Shown: positions 20,124-31,462, counted from the stretch's first letter. The stretch: DNA of 64,000 bases from Verticillium longisporum (GCA_019188255.1 JAETXT010000001.1:5580001-5644000), one strand, 5' to 3'. Translations and numbers: made by a program. Notes: generated by a model from the sequence alone, not told the origin.

Positions 20124-21882
20124 ATGCGTGAGATTGTTAGTCATTCCCATTCCAGCCAATTCCGATGCGGCACATTTCAACGAAAAATACAACCCCTATT
20201 CATCGAACTTCACTGTCCCATGGTTGCTTATGCCCACAGCACTTCTAACCCAGTCACCGCGATGAGGAACCTAGATTCCCGTACTAATCGTGTTTTGTCG
20301 ACCTATAGGTTCACCTCCAGACCGGCCAATGTGTAGGTCGTTCCGAAATCACCGCCGAGGCAAGGCTGGTGGAGCTAACTAGTTGCCAATATACAGGGTA
20401 ACCAGATTGGTGCTGCCTTCTGGCAGAACATCTCTGGCGAGCACGGCCTCGACAATAATGGCGTGTGAATATTTTCTGATTGCACGAGGCCAGAATGGCT
20501 GCTTGGTATAGAGGAACTGACCAAGCGATAGCTACAACGGCACTTCCGACCTTCAGCTCGAGCGTATGAACGTCTACTTCAACGAGGTAATGCCACACGG
20601 TCGTCTGGTAGCTTGTTTCTGCCGCCTGTGCTGACCAGTTCATCGCAGGCCTCTGCAACAAGTACGTTCCCCGCGCCGTCCTCGTGGATCTCGAGCCTGG
20701 TACCATGGACGCCGTCCGTGCTGGTCCCTTCGGCCAGCTCTTCCGCCCCGACAACTTCGTCTTCGGCCAGTCTGGTGCCGGCAACAACTGGGCCAAGGGC
20801 CACTACACTGAGGGTGCCGAGCTTGTCGACCAGGTCCTCGACGTTGTCCGCCGTGAGGCTGAAGGCTGCGACTGCCTTCAGGGTTTCCAGATCACCCACT
20901 CCCTCGGTGGTGGTACCGGCGCCGGTATGGGAACTCTACTGATCTCCAAGATTCGGGAGGAGTTTCCCGACCGCATGATGGCCACCTTCTCCGTCGTCCC
21001 CTCCCCCAAGGTCTCTGACACCGTCGTCGAGCCCTACAATGCTACCCTCTCCATCCACCAGCTTGTCGAGAACTCCGACGAGACGTTCTGCATTGACAAC
21101 GAGGCACTCTATGACATCTGCATTCGCACCCTTAAGCTCTCCAACCCCTCGTACGGTGACCTGAACCATCTCGTCTCCGCCGTCATGTCCGGCGTCTCTA
21201 CCTCGCTCCGCTTCCCCGGCCAGCTCAACTCCGACCTCCGCAAGCTCGCCGTCAACATGGTCCCCTTCCCTCGTCTCCACTTCTTCATGGTCGGCTTCGC
21301 CCCCCTAACCAGCCGTGGCTCGCACTCCTTCCGTGCCGTCAGCGTCCCTGAGTTGACCCAGCAGATGTTTGACCCAAAGAATATGATGGCCGCATCTGAC
21401 TTCCGCAACGGTCGCTTCCTGACCTGTTCCGCCATCTTGTGGGTACTCTTCGCCAGACTTTAGGATAAGCGCTAATGTGATATTCCAGCCGTGGCAAGGT
21501 AGCCATGAAGGAGGTTGAGGACCAGATGCGCAGCCTCCAGAACAAGAACTCGTCGTACTTCGTCGAGTGGATCCCCAACAACGTGCAGACCGCCCTCTGC
21601 TCAATTCCTCCCCGTGGTCTCAAGATGTCCTCGACTTTCGTCGGCAACTCGACTGCGATCCAGGAGCTCTTCAAGCGTATCGGTGAGCAGTTCACTGCCA
21701 TGTTCCGTCGCAAGGCTTTCCTTCACTGGTACACTGGAGAGGGCATGGACGAGATGGAGTTCACCGAGGCTGAGTCCAACATGAACGATCTTGTTTCGGA
21801 GTACCAGCAGTACCAGGATGCTGGTGTTGACGAGGAAGAGGAGGAGTACGAGGAGGAGGCTCCGCTTGAGGAAGAGCCCTAA
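20124..21882 (+). CDS. tub2: Beta-tubulin
   Basis: Six exons: 20124-20135, 20309-20332, 20397-20464, 20532-20586, 20639-21438 and 21489-21882, giving 450 aa. Landmarks: [50 protein letters not shown], the tubulin GTP signature [12 protein letters not shown], and an acidic tail ending LEEEP. Intron places match fungal beta-tubulins. Benzimidazole-target residues look sensitive-type (Phe in MATFSVVPS, Glu and Phe in SDETFCID). Oddity: exon 5 is in frame only with acceptor CCAG|TTCATC, adding FIAGLC where ASG is expected. With the usual CAG|GCCTCTG acceptor one G is missing. [19 protein letters not shown] differs from the usual TSRGAHSFRAVTVPELTQQ. Orthology to tub1 or tub2 is unresolved. Confidence 0.9.
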
Positions 21883-22619
21883 GTGGCGATCTCGATGCAT
21901 CGCTAGTTGGCAGTCCTCCTGCTATAGCGATCCATGGTCAAGCGCGACATTGAACTGTTCGCCCATTTTGCGGTCTTTCGATTGGGCTTTTGGGCTTGTG
22001 GCCAACAACCGAAAAGGGTTTTCTACACAGACCTGTTCTTATCGATCTGATGCTACGCTGTCTGATTCGGCTTCTGAACGAGTTCGACGAGAACCTTGCG
22101 CTGGCGTTGCGCTAAAGTGCTTCGCTAGATTGGGGCTCGCAGCCGATGGTGGATGGACATATCTTATGGAGCTGGCGCGAGAGGAATTGGTCATCACCGT
22201 GGCATGACAGGATATCTAATCAAACTTTTGGCAATTTGAGCCGCAAATTTCAACCCGAATGCCACCGACGTGGCTTGCCCATATGGGTTGGGGCGAAAAG
22301 AAACACGATTCCCACCCCAAGTCTTGTGCGACCATGGAAAGATCTTGACCTTCGACAGGTTTCTTCCACGAACCATCCAGCCTCTTTCACTTGAATGGTA
22401 CCCATAGGCGCCTACAATCTTCTGGGGTGGTGCCGGTTGACAGGGCATTCTGGACCCTCCAAGGTCCAGAAATGGGGACCCTACCAAGACCCTTCGGCAC
22501 AAAGGAAGTCTTAATCTCACAATCTGGCCCATACGTGCTGCCTTACAATACAGGCCCTGACGCCGTCCCGCGGACTCTATTTTGCGTCACTTCCTAGTGA
22601 CATGGTTCCTCTGTCTTTG
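21883..22619. other. 3' region of beta-tubulin; no gene seen
   Basis: Short frames only. Confidence 0.4.
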
Positions 22620-22965
22620 GCCTTGTTCTCAGCCCTCCTCTTGTTCGCAATCTGTGGGAGGCCTCGGCAGAACCACAACTAGGCTGCTGTTCATCGCGAC
22701 CTTCACTTACATCATCCTCACCTACGTCAAGAGCTGCCGGGCTCACCAGGCCAGCACCAACAACCCGAAAGAGCTCAAGCAGCCATACGTTCCCGTCCAG
22801 GCATATGCCACCCCGAACGCTGTGCCGGCGTACAGTCCGCAGCCGGCCTACTCGCCCGTTCCGCAGCAGCAGGGATACTCTCCTCAAGCCAACTATGCGC
22901 TGGAGCAGATTCAACACACCACAGACAGGATACCCTCCGCGGCAAGCACCATGGGTCCAAGCTAA
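22620..22965 (+). pseudogene. C-terminal piece of a small membrane protein
   Basis: Two frames together give a hydrophobic MVPLSLALFSALLLFAI segment and, after a possible acceptor at 22680 (AACTAG), LLFIATFTYIILTYVKSCRA. A soluble tail with PQQQGYSPQANYALEQI, rich in Pro, Gln and Tyr, follows. This resembles the last membrane helix and tail of a fungal MARVEL-like four-helix protein, but the first helices are absent. I treat it as a remnant; the family is a guess. Confidence 0.35.
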
Positions 22966-24851
22966 TGATTGTGCGTCCAGGCGCGGATTATGCCTTCCCG
23001 GCTCTTAGTATTGATGAGAGGCGGCTCGCGTTTCCCTCAACCATGTGGCACAAAACCGAGAACAGCCCAGTAAAAGAGCTTCAGCAATGTTGGTTCCTTA
23101 GGATCCACCAGAACATTGGAGGACAAGAAGATGCCCCCAACACCCGCGGTGACAAAGGGTATAATAGCTATAACACCTTTGTGTGGGTGGTGGTAGTCCC
23201 GTCGCGCCTCCCTCGCCCTCCCTCTCGTTTATCTCTGTTTCTGAACTCCGAGCTCTGAAATCATCTTCTCACCAAACTCTACCGCCAAGGTCGTCTTGGG
23301 AACGTTAACCTTCGATGAGGCGGTGCTCGCCACGTTCATAGGAAAACAAAGACGGGGTTACAACAGCTTACCCGGCTGGGGCTGCGGCCCGATCGTCGAC
23401 AACTTTTCTAGGACTTTCTCTCGTCTACTTGGGTAACTGAACCGCACCCCGGGTGCACATCCCAAGACCCAGACGATGGCGTCAATGGCATCAGAAATGA
23501 GTACTTGCGCCTGATTGTGCGGATCCGTGAGAACAAGGTCCCACCCTTAAAGCCGCCATCGATGCAAGGATGGTCGCCAACGGAGACAACGGAGACCACG
23601 GGGTGGACTTGTATCAAGCGCAGCGTGAAGCCGCTTCCAGAGTATAAGTTACTCGCAGCCAGAAATATGAGTCTGGTGTATGAAGAACATGGGAAAGTCA
23701 AATTCAATGTGGGGAAAGTCGGTCGACGATAATGTGCCCAAGAGAGACCCTGTTCAACTTAGACAGGGACAGGCAATTCGTTCGTTGAGAATGGGGCCGG
23801 CGAGGGACTTTGAACAGGAATTCGGTCCGTGGAGTCGAAGAATGCCCAACTACAAAAGTCCACGGTCTTTTTAAGGCAATATAATGGCTTGATGGCCAGA
23901 CTAGCTATACTTTTACGGTGATGCGCTCAGTGGATGGAAGCATTTTTTCAGTTCGCAATACGTAATGTGAGGTCCAAAGGGTCTATTGCCTTCTGCCTCC
24001 TCTTCCGAAAGAGCCCCCGGACACTTCTCCTCTGTGATATTAGTGAGCACTTTAGAACTTATCCTTCTCTCCACATTACTGATCACGCGGCAGCTCGTCT
24101 GCTCTGTCCAAGGCAAGCTGAAAGCACTCCTTCAGTGACACATTGACTCTCAATCCAGTGATTGCCTCCGACAAGTACATCTTCGACAGGATCAAGCTGC
24201 TCTAAGTCTCAGCGCTTACCAAGGCTCCTGAAAATAGGGTCCACTGGGCCCACGTTTGCATCGTCGTTGCCAGGTCCATACCGCCGCCCCCATCAATGGC
24301 ATCCCCTCTCCAACAAAGCCCATGGCTCCGCAACACGAGCGGCGTCAAGAACTCGTCTGAGCATCACAAGTAGGTGGCCTTCGTGCCAGGAATGAGCTCA
24401 GCACTACGTACGTCGGGCTCTCTAGCTTCCACAACACATATTTCAGACGTGTGGTTGATTTTGCCCATTGCGTCCGAGACGCTACTGCGAGCCTTGCAGG
24501 TTTTGGGTTCGATTGGCGTCTGTGTTGTACTTGTACTCCATCAAGGCGCGGACCCTTGCGGCGGCGGCGGCGGCTTCTTGAGGACGGAAGATGGTGTAAG
24601 CGTCATCGATGATAAGGTGGAAGGCGCGAAAGCCGAAGATAGGCCTAACATCGAAGATGGCAGAGAAGACGTTTCAGCTTGCTTAGTTGCTCCGGCAGGA
24701 GAGGAGGAAGCATGCTACGTGATTGCCGTGGATGGCGGAGGTTTGGTAGTGGCGGTGGAAGCTGAGTACGGTTTGGAGTTTTCTTTCGAGAGCCTCACCT
24801 AGTAACGTTATAATATTAAACCGGATACGAGGCCCGTTGGACTCCTCGATA
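22966..24851. other. No confident gene
   Basis: Frames at 23505-23732, 23934-24146 and 24374-24802 lack recognisable motifs. Sequence at 24165-24370 (KYIFDRIKLL, stop, VSALTKAPENRVHWAHVCIV) reads like a decayed coding piece of unknown family. Confidence 0.3.
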
Positions 24852-25322
24852 CTAGGCCTTGTTGTTGGGTGGTCGAACCTGTCGCTTTATGCCCTCTGCA
24901 GCGAACATTCGCGTGGCGATGGCTAGCAATGGCTGAGAATTAGACAGTGATGTCTGGATAAGCTCGAGCCGTGCAGCATCCCTCGTTAGATCGTGTATGC
25001 TATCGGGTTGTTGCAGTTTTGAGATCACGGGGGTGTTGAACTGGTCGCCATCAGCGAACGAATCCTTCCCCGCGAGCTCCTCTGCGACAATATCGACCTG
25101 TAAGGTGTGAGATTCGGTGGGCTTCGTGACGCCGTTTGCATAACGATCAAAGCACTTCTGGTGCTTGACTTCAGCGTCGGAAAGTTCGAGCATCAGGGGC
25201 TCAAGCACGTTGAGGTGGCCGATGATGAGTCGGAGGTTTGGGTCGGGTCGGGCTGCCTCTAAGGACAGCTTGGCTCGTACCATGTCGGCAATGCAGTACA
25301 TCTGTGTGATAGATAGCAACAT
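24852..25322 (-). CDS. Uncharacterised 156-aa helical protein
   Basis: Single-exon frame from the ATG at 25322. The N-terminal half is helical with MYCIADMVRAKLSLEAARPD and LRLIIGHLNVLEPLMLELSD, then a polar loop, an acidic VAEELAGKDSFADGD and a basic C-terminus. The pattern (a bundle-like N-terminus with a GHLNVLEPLMLEL helix) recalls a group of small hypothetical proteins common in filamentous ascomycetes. No function is known to me. No signal peptide or membrane segment is seen. Confidence 0.5.
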   Translation of the reverse strand: MLLSITQMYCIADMVRAKLSLEAARPDPNLRLIIGHLNVLEPLMLELSDAEVKHQKCFDRYANGVTKPTESHTLQVDIVAEELAGKDSFADGDQFNTPVISKLQQPDSIHDLTRDAARLELIQTSLSNSQPLLAIATRMFAAEGIKRQVRPPNNKA

Positions 25323-25739
25323 GTTCCGGTCAGCAGATAAAGCAGAGGTTCGAGCGGTTGGGTTGAATCCCGTTCACTTCATCATCCGTAAGCCTTCAGC
25401 GTTCAGGTTGCATGGAATCATGGTCTATGCCCTCGAACAGAACGAACATCCAATTTATGACTCACCCATGGCTCCTCCGGCGAGTTAGGCTAATCAGAGC
25501 CTCAATATCAAACGCAGACTATTGACTGGTCATCGGCACACCGTAATAGGCTTGGTTCATTCGATATATGCTAAGGAAATGCAAGCGGGATCAAGAGATT
25601 GGTGGCGGATCGGGATAATTTCTCGAGAGCAGTAGATAAAATTGAATGTTTCAGCTCCCGTGGGTTGGTGTGTCATCATGCGCCGGCATAAAGTTGTACC
25701 GCAGTAAAAACCCCCACTACTACGTACAGTAATTCCCCC
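25323..25739. other. No gene recognised
   Basis: Intergenic; short frames only. Confidence 0.4.
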
Positions 25740-26190
25740 AACGCCACTGAGCACCGTGTACCTGGGCAAGGAAAAGCTTGACAGGCGGGGTAAGCAAAAC
25801 TATTCGCTGGTTGTCTTTTACAATCCACGTACCACGAAATCCTATACCGTAGCCCGAGAACGTAGCCTCTTATCGAGGAGTATGCTAGTGGGGAAGTAGT
25901 ACTACAGGGAAGATCCATGGCAAGCACACCAGGTGGCCGCGTCCCAGATCTTGACCGACTTGTCGTGTGACGCCGACGCGAGCCGCTGCCGTCCACCGTA
26001 CACGCGACCAACATGATAAAGCTGCCATGGCCCTCGAGCGTCTGCCCGCACGCGTTCCAAACCACTTCTATTGCTGGCGCTGATATGATCCAGCCTGGCT
26101 CTTCTTTTGAAGAAGCTTCTCACTAGGCTGCAGGCAGGACTGAAAATGAGAGCTGACGCGTAAAGCTGCAGCGTAGCACTCTCCATTACT
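25740..26190 (-). pseudogene. HET-E/HNWD-type NLR relic with collapsed WD40 array
   Basis: Minus-strand frames give LYASALIFSPACSLVRSFFK (the pre-WD40 linker also seen at 15.6 kb), WNACGQTLEGHGSF, RQRLASASHDKSVKIWDAAT, and after a further frame change GYGIGFRGTWIVKDNQRIV. The last piece resembles the C-terminal cap of these STAND proteins. Only about one WD repeat is left between linker and cap, where such genes usually have many near-identical repeats. At least two frame changes make it non-functional. Confidence 0.7.
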
Positions 26191-26925
26191 GCTTTGTGTG
26201 ATAGGACGAACCGACAAGCGTCTCGGAGTATCTTTGGTAGCTTTCGTGTCCCTGCCGGCCCCTGGGCAAGTCAAGTCAACAAATTTACCATGTAGTCAAG
26301 TAATGTGATCCAAGCTTACCACCAAAGTCTCAAGCTTCTGTATTGCTAGCACTGCCTGCGACATTTCGCGCAAGAGACTAAGGGCTTCCAGCCAATAAAG
26401 ATACTTCCGTCGGAGGAAGGTATAGATAGACAAGGCCGTCGTCCTGGAGGTGCTCCTGCGTAAGCCTGTCCGCGGGAGTTGCGTCGTGGAGATGCAGTTC
26501 AGATGAGACAGGCACTGCCTGCTTCCTGATCGCTGGATTCGCTATTTCCAAGGATACTCGGCAGGCGGTAACGTGGAGTTCGCATTGTGCAATTTCTGCC
26601 TGCCATGAATAGTCAACCCTGCGCGTCCTAGGATATGAAGATGTGCCAAGAGCACGTGGTGGCGACTGCGATTGGGTATCTCGAGCCCTACCTTCAGCGA
26701 GAATGCCGAGGCTGAAGGGGACATCGCACCGAGACCCAGTGGCGAACCTGTGCTCAATTGTACTTAACACCGGTCTGAGGAACACGGCATATGACGTCTT
26801 CGTGCCATGCTCAGATCATGAAAAAGCCGACCGTCATCGTGACGTCAATCCCCCTCGATATCAATCAGGTGTTCTTGAGAGCTCAACCCATCATTTCTGG
26901 AACTTGCTACAGATGTGATTCCAAG
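26191..26925. other. Upstream region of the endosulfine gene
   Basis: Frames on both strands (26378-26785 minus, 26643-26918 plus) are not recognisable. Confidence 0.35.
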
Positions 26926-27440
26926 ATGGACTCTGACGCGAAAGAGACAGATGCTAAGGTCTGATTGTACCTGCCTTCGTTATTGTTTGTTTAATGCCGA
27001 CTTACACATGCCTCTCCGTAAGGCCCCCACAGAGAAGGACGATCGGTTCCAGCACATGTACGGGAAACTACCGACCAGAACTGACCTACTTCACCATCAG
27101 TTAGAGGTATCTAGCATTCTTAACCCGTTGCTAAATCTGGCTGATCACGTATCGTCTATAGAGAATGTATTTTGATTCAGGCGACTTTGCGCTTACGGCG
27201 GCGCATAAAGCCTCCAACATCGGGAACATTCAAAGCGGAGACAAACATCCTCTCGTCGAGAACATTTCTCGCCCTTCGGCTCCCGTACCAAGTGGCAGCA
27301 ACGTAGACGATAATGCCAGTAGGAACAATGCGAGTCAGACGAGTAAAACAATCCACGCGAGCGGAATAGGCCAGGAAATGATATCAGGCTGTAAGACTAC
27401 GGACGGAAAACTCGAGGGCTGCGGCAGGAGGGGCGATTAG
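26926..27440 (+). CDS. igo1: Endosulfine (Igo1/ARPP-19) family protein
   Basis: Three exons, 26926-26958, 27023-27106 and 27162-27440, all phase 0, give 131 aa. The order RFQHMYGKLPTRTDLLHHQL then ERMYFDSGDFALTAAHKA is the endosulfine core. FDSGDF is the conserved site whose serine is phosphorylated by Greatwall/Rim15 kinases; phospho-endosulfine then inhibits PP2A-B55 and, in yeast Igo1/2, promotes quiescence and mRNA protection. The C-terminus has the HPLVENISRPSAPVP segment seen in filamentous-fungal members and then becomes Asn/Ser rich. The first intron donor is GTCTGA, unusual but in frame. FDSGDF instead of the common FDSGDY suggests a divergent paralogue. Confidence 0.75.
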
Positions 27441-28118
27441 GGAGTATGTTAACAAGTGGTGTCTTGACTACAAGCAGGTGACAAGGCGCTGCATCTCTCC
27501 AACAGGGTTAAGGGAATAGACCATGACGATGACTTATCTGGACTACAACAAAGCGGTACAGGAGCGGGTTGAGGCGATGACTGTCGCAGAGGAGACTTTT
27601 GAAACCACAGGAGAGGGGTGGGAGACAGCTGGGGACGTATGGAGTGGGTATTGAGGAGCAATAATCTTTCTATTCTGCCAACGAACAAGGAGGGCAACGT
27701 ATCAGAGTCAGACCGCAATACAGAAGAAGTTTTCCCATCACCAGCCTCAAGCAACTTGCGGAGGAGGAAGATGGGCCGTCAGATCTTATCCATCATGGGT
27801 ATGTGCTTACGCGTGCCGACGTTCAAGGCGCCGCAAACGAGGAAATGCCACGGAGGGCTTTGCGAAGAGCCACACAGGAGAGTGACGCCACAACACAGAG
27901 AAAGAGACTCGACTCGGCTGTTTTTTATCCACGGAGCATCCAATGGATCGGACGCCAAGCAAGTCGTCGTGGCCGGCGCACTGGCAGAACAGCAAACGTG
28001 CCATGATGTTCAGCTACATGGGGACGGGTCGGCTGTTTCATGTTAGGATGATCTCAGGGCACCTGGCCACGCTTAGACTAACTCTCATCTAATAGTGTCC
28101 TAGCTAACGTCTGTCAGA
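27441..28118. other. No confident gene
   Basis: A plus-strand frame at about 27740-28004 (KQLAEEEDGPSDLIHHGYVL, then arginine-rich) could be an exon of an unidentified gene. Confidence 0.25.
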
Positions 28119-28757
28119 ATGGAGGACGCCAAGACGAGGATGTGTCAGGAGATCGACGCAATCGTCGAGAAGCTAAAGACATGGGCGACCGAAGTGCAGA
28201 ACGTTGTTCAAGAGGCTCAAGTTCGAGATTACCTGAGACGTAGGGCTGGAAGGATAGTTGCATACACCGTACATAACCTTTTCAAGCCATTGTTTCGATT
28301 AGCAAGTGACCCACCCTGGCAGCTCGGCCTCATCCTGCAGCTGCAGCCGCCCCCACGTTTTCGGTCCAAAATAAGGACCTCGATCGCCGTCAACGTCATC
28401 CGGTCCTTGTCCAGGGCCATAAGGCGGGCCCAAAGAGTCGAAGCCACGTTCGAGGAGTATACTTATATCGGTGAGTTCAATCAGCATGTCGTCAACAGAT
28501 GCATGCACTTTTATAAAGAGAGTTGGGAGGAATACCAACGTCGAGTCTCTGCATCTGTCCACGCGAAAGTTAAGTCAAAGACCGATCAGTTAGTTGGCCT
28601 CTGGCGCTGGGGGTCCTACCTTTTGCAGGCCAACTGCTCCCAGCTTCCAGCTCGTCACACTGTCTCCCTACCAATCTACTCACCTACAACCTTCATAAGA
28701 AGAGCAGGAAAGACCTGTCGACTCAAGACTCGGGTCATGCTGCCCCAGATTCAGTAG
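28119..28757 (+). CDS. Hypothetical protein
   Basis: A 212-codon frame starting MEDAKTRMCQEIDAIVEKLK, helical and basic (RRAGRIVAYTVHNLFKPLFR, VIRSLSRAIRRAQRVEATFE). It may be genuine to about residue 165, after which composition changes and an intron is possible. It lies 50 bp before the C2H2 gene on the same strand and might be a 5' part of it, but I found no convincing junction. No family recognised. Confidence 0.25.
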   Translation: MEDAKTRMCQEIDAIVEKLKTWATEVQNVVQEAQVRDYLRRRAGRIVAYTVHNLFKPLFRLASDPPWQLGLILQLQPPPRFRSKIRTSIAVNVIRSLSRAIRRAQRVEATFEEYTYIGEFNQHVVNRCMHFYKESWEEYQRRVSASVHAKVKSKTDQLVGLWRWGSYLLQANCSQLPARHTVSLPIYSPTTFIRRAGKTCRLKTRVMLPQIQ

Positions 28758-28808
28758 CTCGAAACCGTCCGTACACTATTTTCTATCAGACTTGAGTGCA
28801 CGGCAGAC

Positions 28809-29766
28809 ATGGTCCGTCGTGGCAAGGAACGAGACTTGGGCAATGCCTTCAAACCAGGATCGAACGATCCTACCTTAGCATCTTATTACGGGGAGGACAA
28901 CCCAGCAAGTCCGTCTTGGCCTCCAGTCCAGACATCAAGCTACTCCTGGGGGTCACCAGAAGCCGACAGCCCTTTTGAAGGAGTCAACTCCTGCCCGCCT
29001 GCGCTTTGGTACCCTGGCGAAAGACCGGGGGCTCAGGCTAGCTTGTCGGGTAATGAGTTCAGCGCCGAGGCCTCCCAAGCTATCCACGTCCAGTCCCATC
29101 TATAGGGTGGTGACCTTGTGCTCCAGGATATAGGGAGAGATCCCTCAACCGGCAGCCGGGTGAAGTGGCACGGGACGCCGCCAAATTGATTCCATTACAT
29201 ATTGCGGGGCCCTCAGAAAGCACCCGCTCCGAGTCCCTTCCTTCGTCAGATAATGACGAGGGCTTGGGAATCATGGGAACCACAGGTCCTTATCGCCAGA
29301 CGGCAGCGTCTTCCTCGAAGAAGCTCAAGCTTGCTAGGGCCTCTAGAACCTCGAGAAAGACCTCATCACCGGTCAAGTGCGATCGGTCGAACGAGTCTGG
29401 ACTTCCTTGCGGTGAAACCTTCCCGCGTCCAACGGAGCTCAAGTGGGTTTTTGCCCCGCACGCTCCGCGAAGCCGAAGGCTAAATACCGGCCCAGCAAGC
29501 ACATCAAGAAGGTGCACGACGAGCCTGCTTTCGAATGCGCTGCGGCTGCGGCGCTCAAGTGCTCGAAGATGTTTAAGTCGGAGAGAGAAATGATCCGCCA
29601 CGTGCGAAGCTCTCATCGCCAATTTGCAGGTCAGCCAGAGAATGGCACGGCCCAGGAGATCATGGAGTGCGTCCTATGTAATCAGACCTTTGAGCGCGAC
29701 GATCATTATACGCGCCACTTCAGGGAGCAGAATGGGGGTAAGCGGAGGGGTTCCGGAAAGAAGTGA
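28809..29766 (+). CDS. C2H2 zinc-finger protein
   Basis: Exons 28809-29049, 29127-29442 and 29496-29766 (introns 77 and 53 bp) give 275 aa in one frame. The N-terminal half is disordered (Ser/Pro rich). A basic SSSKKLKLARASRTSRK patch could be a nuclear signal. Splicing out the 53-bp intron makes a finger CGETFPRPTELNKHIKKVH; the second is CSKMFKSEREMIRHVRSSH and the third CVLCNQTFERDDHYTRHF. Fingers of this spacing bind DNA or protein; the target is unknown. Without the introns the finger helix is destroyed, which supports the model. An upstream exon is possible because the start context is weak. Confidence 0.65.
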
Positions 29767-30209
29767 GAGCCTGCAGTGTGGCCTTGCCACTTGGTCGTCT
29801 GAAATTCTGTTCTTGTTAATTAAATTGATTGCTCATATCACATTGTATCTATTCTTGCGGTGACGGGCCAGTCGATACTAGTCAGGAATGCCATGCAAGC
29901 TCGTCTTCAGAATGATCACCATTCTATTCGTCTGAGAAGGTCTTGCTCGATTGTCATTGCCAAAGGAGCCACTGTACGCAGGAAGGGGAATATGTCGTCC
30001 ATGCGTTGTCTGAGTATCACTTGTTTCTCATCTTACCACGTACCTCCGCCGGCGACATGGGGCCTGGTTGGCCTCCCGTATGATACCCACCATCTCATCC
30101 GAAGCACAGCTTCTTCTGCCTTGAATCTGCGCTGGCGGCAGTCGAGCGTTGCGGAACGAGACGTCCACGCAGCTGCCTCCTGCAGCTGGCCAGCCTTGCT
30201 AGCAGCGAC
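29767..30209. other. No gene recognised
   Basis: AT-rich downstream region of the C2H2 gene; short frames only. Confidence 0.35.
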
Positions 30210-30440
30210 CTAGGCGACGGCGTTGGTTATCTTCGCGGCGGCGGCCTTCTTGATATCGGTGGCATTCTGCAGTATAGAACTGTTTGCGTTGTTTAGTCCT
30301 TCTCGGAGGGTGTTCGAGGCTCGGACAGCGTTTTCGCTGGCGGCCTTGGTTTCGGTGTGGAGGTTAACAACATGAGAATGCGGTGGGCGAAAGAGTACGA
30401 GACATGACGCAAGGATCCGAGGAGTCCAATGCATGGTCAT
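30210..30440 (-). CDS. Possible small secreted protein
   Basis: An in-frame start at about 30440 (MTMHWTPRILASCLVLFR) would give a hydrophobic leader. A helical, alanine- and asparagine-rich tail follows (ASENAVRASNTLREGLNNAN, KKAAAAKITNAVA), ending at 30210. No cysteine in the tail and no family recognised. It is short, so chance is not excluded. Confidence 0.25.
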   Translation of the reverse strand: MTMHWTPRILASCLVLFRPPHSHVVNLHTETKAASENAVRASNTLREGLNNANSSILQNATDIKKAAAAKITNAVA

Positions 30441-30473
30441 CATTGACCCTATACTGAGGCTGCGTTCTGTCAA

Positions 30474-31462
30474 AACAATTTAAACCAAATAATGTAACTA
30501 AAACTATGACGCCCATATAAAGATGTGCTGAAGGGGGTGGGGGAGCGTGCATAATGTACGCAACCTTGTGCCCAAAACTCGGCCGTGGGAGGCTGGTCGA
30601 GAGATCGCATGGCTGTGCTCTCAAAGTCCCAGATCAAGTATTAAATTATTGTAGAGTGTGTTCCTGATGGTTGCAGATGGTGCAAAGTTTCAAAGACCAA
30701 CCTTGAACCATGTGACAGCCGATGGTGTCCTTCAGTCTCTCCATGAACTGGTCGCAGCATAAGACACCCTCGAGGAGCCAGAAGGACAAGATTTAGGCCC
30801 TGTCACGAATGAACGGTCGGCACCCGCCACCCAGAGCCCATAAAGCACAGCCACAGTGTGGATCTCACTCTCAGAGCTCCTCTACCAGAGCACCATTGCG
30901 CTCTACTTTCAAGCACACGCTGTCATGTGATTGCGTGTTGCCGAAACTGACCCGCTGCCAGATTCCTCAGCCAATCGCTCTCCATTTATTGGCCTCCAGA
31001 ACAACACGACCGCGGGCAAGGCAGGGAAAGCCAAGGACCGCAGATGAAGCCCGACATGTCCAAAGCCAGACATGTTGCTCTACGGTCTTGCTTTGCCCAC
31101 GGTCCTGCCATGGCCGTTTTCTAGTCCTGTCATGCCCATAGTCTTCCTAACAGAGTTTCCAGGCAAAGGAGGACTGGGAAGCGTGGCACGAACCGGCCTA
31201 CCACAAACCGAATAGCAGGTAGCTATGAGAATGGATCCCAGCCATAAACAGCTTGGAAAGGCCCGGCCACGAAGCTGACCCCTTCGGCCATCGCAGACGC
31301 GTCGTGAGATACGGGCGCGACACAAGCGGTCAATCTCCGGAGAACACTTCGAATCACACGGAAGGTATTGCTTTGCAGAGGTCTGACTAAGGAACGACAT
31401 GGTCAAGGACGCCTTTCCAGTACCTACAAGCTCGTCCGTCGCTGCCTGACGTCCGGCGCTCC
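30474..31462. other. No gene recognised
   Basis: Only short frames without recognisable features. Confidence 0.35.

Noticed and set aside
20936..21900. Several minus-strand ORFs opposite beta-tubulin
   Set aside because: GC-rich third positions of the tubulin exons create long antisense frames; no independent motifs.
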